From contig DDRS01000041.1 in NCBI GenBank assembly GCA_002343685.1, forward strand, positions 1 through 37,109: DNA of 37,109 nt, written 5' to 3'. The position numbers were made by a program, and so were the translations under genes. Within the stretch, counting starts at the first letter, position 1. Each line of letters opens with the position of its first letter. The notes under the pieces were generated by a model. That model ran no database searches, was not told the origin of the DNA, and saw only the letters and a list, made by a program, of their open reading frames with translations. Positions 32,334 to 37,109 of the stretch are shown here, piece by piece. This DNA is from Thiobacillus denitrificans (GTDB lineage Bacteria; Pseudomonadota; Gammaproteobacteria; Burkholderiales; Thiobacillaceae).

Positions 32334-33343
32334 AACCCCAAATCCACATTTACGCTTTGCCGTTGATCCTGAGCGCCACCCTGGCGACCGTCAGTGGTTG
32401 CGCCACACACGGCAAGCCGCCACCTGACATCACGCTGGACGAACCCGTCGCGGCGCACGCGCTGCCGGAGTTGCCCAAGCCCATCGTGGTAGTCGAAGTG
32501 CCCAAGCCACTGCCGCTGCCGGAACAGTTGAAGCCGCTGGCGAGCACGCCAGAGGATACGCCAGTCGCCGAATCGCCCGACGAAAAGGCCAGTGTGGCGC
32601 GCGCCAATGCCGAAGCGCGCGTGCCCCCCAGCCTCGATGCCTACGTCAACGCAATCCAGGTCTGGCCCTACAGCGATGGCGCGCTATATCAGCTCTACAC
32701 GAGTCCCGGTCGCGTCACGGTCATCACCTTGCAGCAGGGTGAGGAACTGGTAACGGTTTCGGCCGGCGACACGGTGCGCTGGATCGTGGGCGACACGACC
32801 AGCGGCTCGGGCGCCAGCCTGCGCGTGAACATCCTCGTAAAGCCAACGCGCGTCGGGCTGAAGACGAATCTCGTCATCACCACCAACCGCCGCACCTACC
32901 TGCTCGAACTGTCTTCCACTCCGCAGGCGTGGATGGCGTCGGCATCGTGGGACTACCCGAAGGACCGCATGCTGGCCTTGCAGAAGCAAGCGCAGCAGGC
33001 TCAGGCGGCAGCGCCGGTGGACTCGGGCTTGTCGCTGGAGCAGATCAAGTTCCGCTACGCGATCTCCGGTGACAGTCCACCGTGGAAGCCGTTGCGCGCG
33101 TTCGATGACGGCGAGCGGGTCTATATCCAGTTCCCTGCTGGCATCGCGCAGGGCGAGCTACCGCCGCTATTCGTGATCGGGCAGCAGGGCGATGGCCAGC
33201 TCGTGAACTACCGCTTCCGCTCCCCCTATTACGTGGTGGATCGGCTGTTCGGCGCCGCAGAGTTGCGGCTAGGTTCGGACAAGGCCGCCGTCGTTCGCAT
33301 CGAACGCACCGATGGCGTGGCCAGCCAGGCGCGGAGGCATTGA
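32330..33343 (+). CDS. trbG: TrbG, VirB9-type protein
   Basis: 337 aa. A signal sequence with lipobox TVSGC (cysteine at residue 24) suggests a lipoprotein. A Pro-rich linker precedes the VirB9-like domain, which includes VWPYSDGALYQLYTSPGRVT and LVITTNRRTYLLELSS. It forms part of the outer membrane core with TrbI. Confidence 0.92.
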   Translation: MKPQIHIYALPLILSATLATVSGCATHGKPPPDITLDEPVAAHALPELPKPIVVVEVPKPLPLPEQLKPLASTPEDTPVAESPDEKASVARANAEARVPPSLDAYVNAIQVWPYSDGALYQLYTSPGRVTVITLQQGEELVTVSAGDTVRWIVGDTTSGSGASLRVNILVKPTRVGLKTNLVITTNRRTYLLELSSTPQAWMASASWDYPKDRMLALQKQAQQAQAAAPVDSGLSLEQIKFRYAISGDSPPWKPLRAFDDGERVYIQFPAGIAQGELPPLFVIGQQGDGQLVNYRFRSPYYVVDRLFGAAELRLGSDKAAVVRIERTDGVASQARRH

Positions 33344-33345
33344 GC

Positions 33346-34620
33346 ATGAGCACGCCCGCCACACCGCAGACGCCGTCGACTGGGACAAATAAGGCCGACC
33401 CGGACACCTTGGCTCTGCGCGCTTCGCCGCGTCCGGTCACGCGGCTCAATCGGCGCATGCTGGCCGTGCTCGCAGGGACGCTCGGCATCGTCATACTGGG
33501 CGCCACACTCTGGTCCTTGCAGCCGCACAAGCGTGAGCGCAACCCGGCCACCGAGCTGTACAACGTGGATCGCGTCTCACGGGCCGATAGCCTCGACCAG
33601 TTGCCCAAGGACTATACGAAAGTCGTGCCAATGGCTAAGCCTGGAGTGCCGGTGTTGGGTGAGCCATTGCCGGGCGACTTGGGGCCGGCCATCGTGCACG
33701 CGCAGAATCACGGGAATACGGGCGCCTACACCCCCGCGCAACCCGGCCGCATCGCACAGCCGGTCGATGCCGAGGATGCGGCGTGTTCGTCGGTGTTCTT
33801 CCGCAGCAGTAGTACAACAAAGGCGGCACCGGCAACCACCACATCCGCAATCCAACCCGAGCCGGCATCGGGCAATCAAGCCTTCAATCCGATGGCTTCG
33901 ATAGCGGCACAACCGATCGATCCGACGGCTGCGCAGAATCGGCAGGAACAGAAGCAGGCGTTTGTCGCCAATGGCGGCGATACGACCACCCGCAATCCGG
34001 CCAGCCTGCAACCGCCAGCCTCGCCCTACCAGGTGATGGCCGGAACCATCATTCCGGCGGCGCTGGTGACGGGGATCAACTCGGACCTGCCGGGGCAGGT
34101 CATCGCCGATGTCACCGAGGCGGTCTACGACACGGCCACGGGTCGCTTTCTGCTGATTCCGCAGGGGTCGCGGCTGATCGGCCGCTACGACAGCCAGGTT
34201 TCATTCGGTCAGCGACGGGTACTGCTGGTGTGGACGCGCTTGATCCTGCCTGATACTTCGTCGATTTCGCTCGACCGATTGCCTGGCATCGACCCGGCAG
34301 GCTATGCCGGGCTGGAGGATGGCGTCGATTGGCATTGGGATCGCATCCTTGCCGGTGCGGCGTTGTCCACGTTGCTCGGCGTCGGTGCGGAGCTGGCAGC
34401 ACCCAACAACAGCAGCAGTACCGGTAGCGTCACCGTCGCCGTTCGCCAGAGCGCGCAGGACACCGTGAACCAGGTCGGTCAGGAGATTACAAAGCGCAAT
34501 CTGAGCATCCAGCCAACACTGACCATCCGGCCGGGTTTCCCGATGCGCGTGATGGTGAACAAGGATCTGATCCTGCGCCCCTATCAGCCGCTGTTCTTCC
34601 AGCGAGGGTCATCACAATGA
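33346..34620 (+). CDS. trbI: TrbI, VirB10-type protein
   Basis: 424 aa. A membrane helix at about residues 41-57 follows a cytoplasmic Pro/Thr-rich start. The C-terminal VirB10 domain reads YQVMAGTIIPAALVTGINSD, then GRFLLIPQGSRLIGRYDSQV. It spans the envelope and senses ATPase state. ATG 33346 with GGAGG eight bases upstream is chosen over TTG 33340. Confidence 0.93.
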   Translation: MSTPATPQTPSTGTNKADPDTLALRASPRPVTRLNRRMLAVLAGTLGIVILGATLWSLQPHKRERNPATELYNVDRVSRADSLDQLPKDYTKVVPMAKPGVPVLGEPLPGDLGPAIVHAQNHGNTGAYTPAQPGRIAQPVDAEDAACSSVFFRSSSTTKAAPATTTSAIQPEPASGNQAFNPMASIAAQPIDPTAAQNRQEQKQAFVANGGDTTTRNPASLQPPASPYQVMAGTIIPAALVTGINSDLPGQVIADVTEAVYDTATGRFLLIPQGSRLIGRYDSQVSFGQRRVLLVWTRLILPDTSSISLDRLPGIDPAGYAGLEDGVDWHWDRILAGAALSTLLGVGAELAAPNNSSSTGSVTVAVRQSAQDTVNQVGQEITKRNLSIQPTLTIRPGFPMRVMVNKDLILRPYQPLFFQRGSSQ

Positions 34621-34874
34621 GTACGAACAAGCTGCGGCTGGGGCCGCTGCCGAAAACCGAAACTGTAAAACTCACTGTCGCACTGACGGTCACGCTCAAG
34701 GCCGATTTAGAGCGCTACGCCGCCCTACATGCGCAGACCTACGGTGAACCGGTCGATGCCGCCACATTGATCCCGCACATGCTGGAATCATTCATGGCAC
34801 GGGATCGGGGATTCAGAAAATCGGCCGCGGAAGGAGAGCCAGCATCACGGCCGAAACCTGCATCGAATCAATAG
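34617..34874 (+). CDS. DUF2274 family protein
   Basis: 85 aa. LRLGPLPKTETVKLTVALTV followed by TLKADLERYAALHAQTYGE is the DUF2274 signature, with a ribbon-helix-helix look. This gene closes trb operons in Tn4371-like ICEs. Overlaps trbI by ATGA. Function unknown. No clear terminator follows. Confidence 0.88.
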   Translation: MSTNKLRLGPLPKTETVKLTVALTVTLKADLERYAALHAQTYGEPVDAATLIPHMLESFMARDRGFRKSAAEGEPASRPKPASNQ

Positions 34875-35072
34875 CGCTCAGACATTCGACTCTGCCTAAA
34901 ACACCAGCCTAGCCTGAATGTGAATGCGCAATTGCCACCCACGCCCGGCGTACGCCCATGCACGCCCGAGCGGGTTTTCGGAAACGGAGATCGGCGAGAC
35001 TATATCAACAGACATGAAATTGCCGATGTCAGCCTCAATCCGAGCCGAACCGGCGCACCCATGGAGCGAAAC

Positions 35073-35276
35073 ATGAGCAACCCAAGTCGATGGGTGCTGA
35101 TCAACCGATTCGCAGAGATCACTGGATACAGCGAAGACGCGGTACGCCACAAGGTCAAGAACGGCACTTGGTCGCAAGGCCGTATCTGGCGCAAAGCACC
35201 GGATGGCCGCATTCTTGTGAACTTGGAAGAGTTTGAGCGCTGGGTGGAGAGCGGCAGGCAACTGGCTGCGCATTGA
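35073..35276 (+). CDS. xis: Excisionase (DUF1233-like)
   Basis: 67 aa. WVLINRFAEITGYSEDAVRH, then VKNGTWSQGRIWRKAPDGRI and a closing NLEEFERWVE, matches the small winged-helix excisionases that accompany tyrosine integrases. GGAG at 35063-35066 sets ATG 35073; the frame is open further upstream to 34920 without family similarity. It would direct the integrase toward excision. Confidence 0.85.
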   Translation: MSNPSRWVLINRFAEITGYSEDAVRHKVKNGTWSQGRIWRKAPDGRILVNLEEFERWVESGRQLAAH

Positions 35277-35353
35277 TACCGGTCAGTCGTTCACGTTAGC
35301 CACACTTTTGCTCTTCTCTGCTTGGAGCAGTCCTGCGGCGGCATCGTTGATCT

Positions 35354-35399
35354 ATACGCTCAATGAGCGTATCATTTCGCCGACTGCCAACAGTCGGCG
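35354..35399. promoter_or_regulatory. Palindrome and hairpin upstream of the HTH-int genes
   Basis: ATACGCTCA (35354-35362) and TGAGCGTAT (35364-35372) form a perfect 19-bp palindrome around one A. Six bases later CGCCGACTG (35378-35386) and CAGTCGGCG (35391-35399) form a 9-bp stem with a CCAA loop. The first is a candidate operator for the HTH protein at 35447; the second could shape the leader. Confidence 0.5.
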
Positions 35400-35446
35400 C
35401 GGGTATCTTGTCCTGCGAGGCGTGATGGCGCACATGGACTCACGCG

Positions 35447-35713
35447 ATGCCACACTCGCTCAACCGACGCAACAACATTTCGGCTTCGACAACTGCCACG
35501 CCCCCCGAGCCTGATGACATTCGTGCGGCCAGAACCGCAGCGGGTTTGACGCAAACGGAAGCCGGTGCCGTGGTGCATGCATCGTTGCGTACTTGGCAGC
35601 AGTGGGAGGCAGGGGATCGCAAGATGCACCCTGGACTGTTTGAGCTATTCACGCTCAAGACCGCACGAGAAAATCGCAAGCAACAAGCCAGCGACAGAAA
35701 CAACCAGGAGTAA
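35447..35713 (+). CDS. XRE-like helix-turn-helix regulator next to int
   Basis: 88 aa. Residues 22-66 hold an HTH: DDIRAARTAAGLTQTEAGAV, then VHASLRTWQQWEAGDRKMHP. This is the compact form found in NadS/YdaS-like regulators. It lies between xis and int, 13 bp before the integrase start, and the palindrome at 35354 is in the right place for autorepression. It may control excision. The N-terminal 20 residues are Thr/Ser/Asn-rich and a later start is possible, though no better ribosome site is visible. Confidence 0.75.
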   Translation: MPHSLNRRNNISASTTATPPEPDDIRAARTAAGLTQTEAGAVVHASLRTWQQWEAGDRKMHPGLFELFTLKTARENRKQQASDRNNQE

Positions 35714-35726
35714 TTTCGGGAGAGTA

Positions 35727-36977
35727 ATGATGGCCGCGCAAATGGATACCGTGATAAGCAGCAACCTTCCAGGCATCGAAGTGCATGGAAAGTCGATTCG
35801 CGTGGTGTTCATGCACAAGGGAGTGCGCCATCGCCACACGCTGGGTATCGAGCCAACGAAGGCAAACCTGAAACATGCGTCTCGCCTTCGCAGCGCCGCC
35901 ATGTATGCGCTCAAGACGGGGACCTACAACGAGGCTGAGTTTTTCCCCCATTCGAGGCAAGGCGACCAAGCCGGCACGGCAGGCAAACGTCTCGGCGATC
36001 TGTACGAACGGTACATGCCGCTCAAGGCCGTGGACATCACTTCCGAAACACAGAATCGCTACGAGGTAGCACTGAACTCCTGCTTGAACACCATCGGCAG
36101 GGACCGGCTTGCCGATGCGCTAATTCCTGCCGACATCCAACAGTTGCGAGTCGATCTGATCGAGACGCGCGCAGTTTCGACAGTGAATCACTACCTCGCA
36201 ACATTCGCGGGCTTTCTCTACTGGTGCGAGCAGAACCACTTCTGCGCTGAAGGCTTGGCCAAGAACTGCACGCGCTTCACCAAGAGCAACAAGGACCCGG
36301 ACCCGTTCACTTATCAGGAGTACAACGCGCTAATCACGAAGGGTTGCCTGCACCCAGTGGACGCGGCCTCGGTGACACTCGCGTTCTACACAGGCCTGCG
36401 GCCGGGCGAGTTGTGTGGGCTCGCTGTGGAGGATATTGCCACCGATCTGAGCAAGCTGACGGTGAGGCGCTCAGTCACACAGTCGCTGACCTTCAAGATT
36501 CCGAAGACGAACAAGGAACGTACCATCCTGCTGTTCCCGCCGGCACAAGCTGCACTCAAAGTCCTAATCGAAGATGCACTGACGCGCGATGCGATGGACT
36601 TGGAAGTCTGGCTGAATCGTCATGAGTCTCGCGTTGATCGCGCCCGGCTGTTGTTGTCGCCGAAGACGCAGGCACGCAAGACCGACGTAAACGCGTGGTA
36701 CGTGCCAAGCGCATGGAACACCAAATGGGCCAACCTGACCAGGCGCGCCGAGGTACGGCATCGCCCGCCTTATCAGACCCGCCACACCTACGCCTGCTGG
36801 AACCTCACCGCACGGGGTAATCTTGCCTTCATCGCCAACCAGATGGGGCACAGTGACTATTCGATGCTCGTGAAGGTCTATGGTCGCTGGATAGATTCGG
36901 AGTCCCCCAGAGAGCTGGGGCGCATCTGGCAGGGCATGAAAAAACTCGTTCAAATTGCCCCAAATTTGCCCCAATAA
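35727..36977 (+). CDS. int: Tyrosine-recombinase integrase of the ICE
   Basis: 416 aa. The N-terminus has an arm-binding domain (VHGKSIRVVFMHKGVRHRHT), then a core-binding domain (90-180). The catalytic set is R225 in YTGLRPGELCGL, a beta-hairpin lysine (K257 or K260), R352-H353 in PPYQTRHTYACW (Tyr-Gln replaces the usual HxL), H375 in MGHSDYS and nucleophile Y385 in VYGRW. ATG 35727 follows GGGAGAG; the frame is open back to 35565. It is read outward toward mutS, with only 32 bp between its stop and the mutS start, so the attachment site should lie in or very near this gap. Confidence 0.92.
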   Translation: MMAAQMDTVISSNLPGIEVHGKSIRVVFMHKGVRHRHTLGIEPTKANLKHASRLRSAAMYALKTGTYNEAEFFPHSRQGDQAGTAGKRLGDLYERYMPLKAVDITSETQNRYEVALNSCLNTIGRDRLADALIPADIQQLRVDLIETRAVSTVNHYLATFAGFLYWCEQNHFCAEGLAKNCTRFTKSNKDPDPFTYQEYNALITKGCLHPVDAASVTLAFYTGLRPGELCGLAVEDIATDLSKLTVRRSVTQSLTFKIPKTNKERTILLFPPAQAALKVLIEDALTRDAMDLEVWLNRHESRVDRARLLLSPKTQARKTDVNAWYVPSAWNTKWANLTRRAEVRHRPPYQTRHTYACWNLTARGNLAFIANQMGHSDYSMLVKVYGRWIDSESPRELGRIWQGMKKLVQIAPNLPQ

Positions 36978-37009
36978 AAATATTAAAACAAGACAAGTGA
37001 TTGTTTTTA
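36978..37009. other. Predicted element/chromosome junction (att region)
   Basis: The AT-rich gap between int and mutS contains AAAACAA (36985-36991) and TTGTTTT (37001-37007) as an inverted repeat, ending in TTTTTAA just before the mutS start. It could be an integrase terminator or the attachment core. The matching repeat at the other end is outside the window, so the exact junction is not resolved. Confidence 0.45.
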
Positions 37010-37109
37010 ATGAGTAAAGAAGTCTCATCTACGCACACGCCGATGATGCAGCAGTACCTCGGGATCAAGGCACACCATCCCGACATGCTGCTGTTCTACC
37101 GCATGGGCG
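37010..37109 (+). CDS. mutS: DNA mismatch repair protein MutS, 5' fragment
   Basis: 33 codons are visible before the window ends. TPMMQQYLGIKAHHPDMLLF followed by YRMG is the conserved MutS N-terminal domain I; the Phe-x-Glu mismatch-binding motif would follow just outside. MutS recognises mismatches in chromosomal DNA. It is taken as host chromosome, and it marks the insertion locus of the element. ATG 37010 lacks a strong ribosome site, possibly because the native leader was replaced by element sequence. Confidence 0.92.
   Translation, partial: MSKEVSSTHTPMMQQYLGIKAHHPDMLLFYRMG

Noticed and set aside
36936..36943. ATGAAAAA, the complement of the TTTTTCAT target site of Tn4371-type integrases
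   Set aside because: It lies inside the integrase reading frame and no second copy can be seen in the window, so chance is the simpler explanation.
1..37109. CRISPR arrays, tRNA or rRNA genes, insertion sequences
   Set aside because: No regularly spaced repeat-spacer pattern, cloverleaf, rRNA sequence or transposase gene was recognised. The cargo has no visible transposon ends.

Overview
The window is the right-hand part of an integrative and conjugative element (ICE) in a proteobacterial chromosome. The right edge is the 5' end of a chromosomal mutS gene. The element carries a tyrosine integrase and excisionase next to mutS, a complete trb-type (RP4/Tn4371-like) mating-pair-formation operon with a TraG coupling protein, a VirD2-type relaxase, a TraF protease, and a plasmid-like RepA/ParA module with visible iterons. 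The backbone is GC-rich with ATGA-overlapped genes, as in beta- and gammaproteobacterial ICEs. The cargo points to a sulfur-oxidising host (Thiobacillus- or Acidithiobacillus-like lifestyle); the species cannot be fixed from this sequence. The left edge of the element lies outside the window.

Layout. 1-1874 (minus): a SNF2-type helicase cut by the window edge, probably part of a phage-defence system, preceded by a frameshifted helix-turn-helix gene. 2360-5992: ICE accessory genes (two DUF2958 paralogues, an XRE regulator, a DUF2285 regulator, an AlpA-like HTH) and the RepA initiator. 5999-6172: three iterons, an AT-rich stretch and a DnaA box, a likely replication origin. 6198-10374: ParA, a small RHH protein, DUF2840, TraF, a CxxC small protein and the relaxase. 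10375-22735: cargo. 22736-34874: traG, an RHH gene, trbBCDEJ, eexN/trbK, trbLFGI and DUF2274. 35073-36977: excisionase, HTH regulator, integrase. 37010-end: mutS.

The cargo is the main finding. Two zinc beta-carbonic-anhydrase-fold enzymes resemble carbonyl sulfide hydrolase (10575-11234) and carbon disulfide hydrolase (11982-12638). With them are a sulfide:quinone oxidoreductase with all three redox cysteines, an OmpW-type outer membrane channel, a ZIP metal transporter, an FmdB zinc-ribbon protein, a LysR regulator and two paralogous sigma-54 activators with a cysteine-bearing MetOD1-like sensor domain. The inferred route is CS2 to COS to CO2 plus H2S, with SQR passing sulfide electrons to quinone.

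Three near-consensus sigma-54 promoters precede exactly the COS hydrolase, the CS2 hydrolase and ompW. At two of them a pair of inverted repeats TGAAG-N5-CTTCA, 20 bp apart, sits at the same distance (61-62 bp) from the -24 element. This reads as a self-contained, mobile, sigma-54-controlled CS2/COS-degradation regulon. An isochorismatase-like hydrolase and a divergent GlxA-type AraC regulator complete the cargo and may be unrelated.
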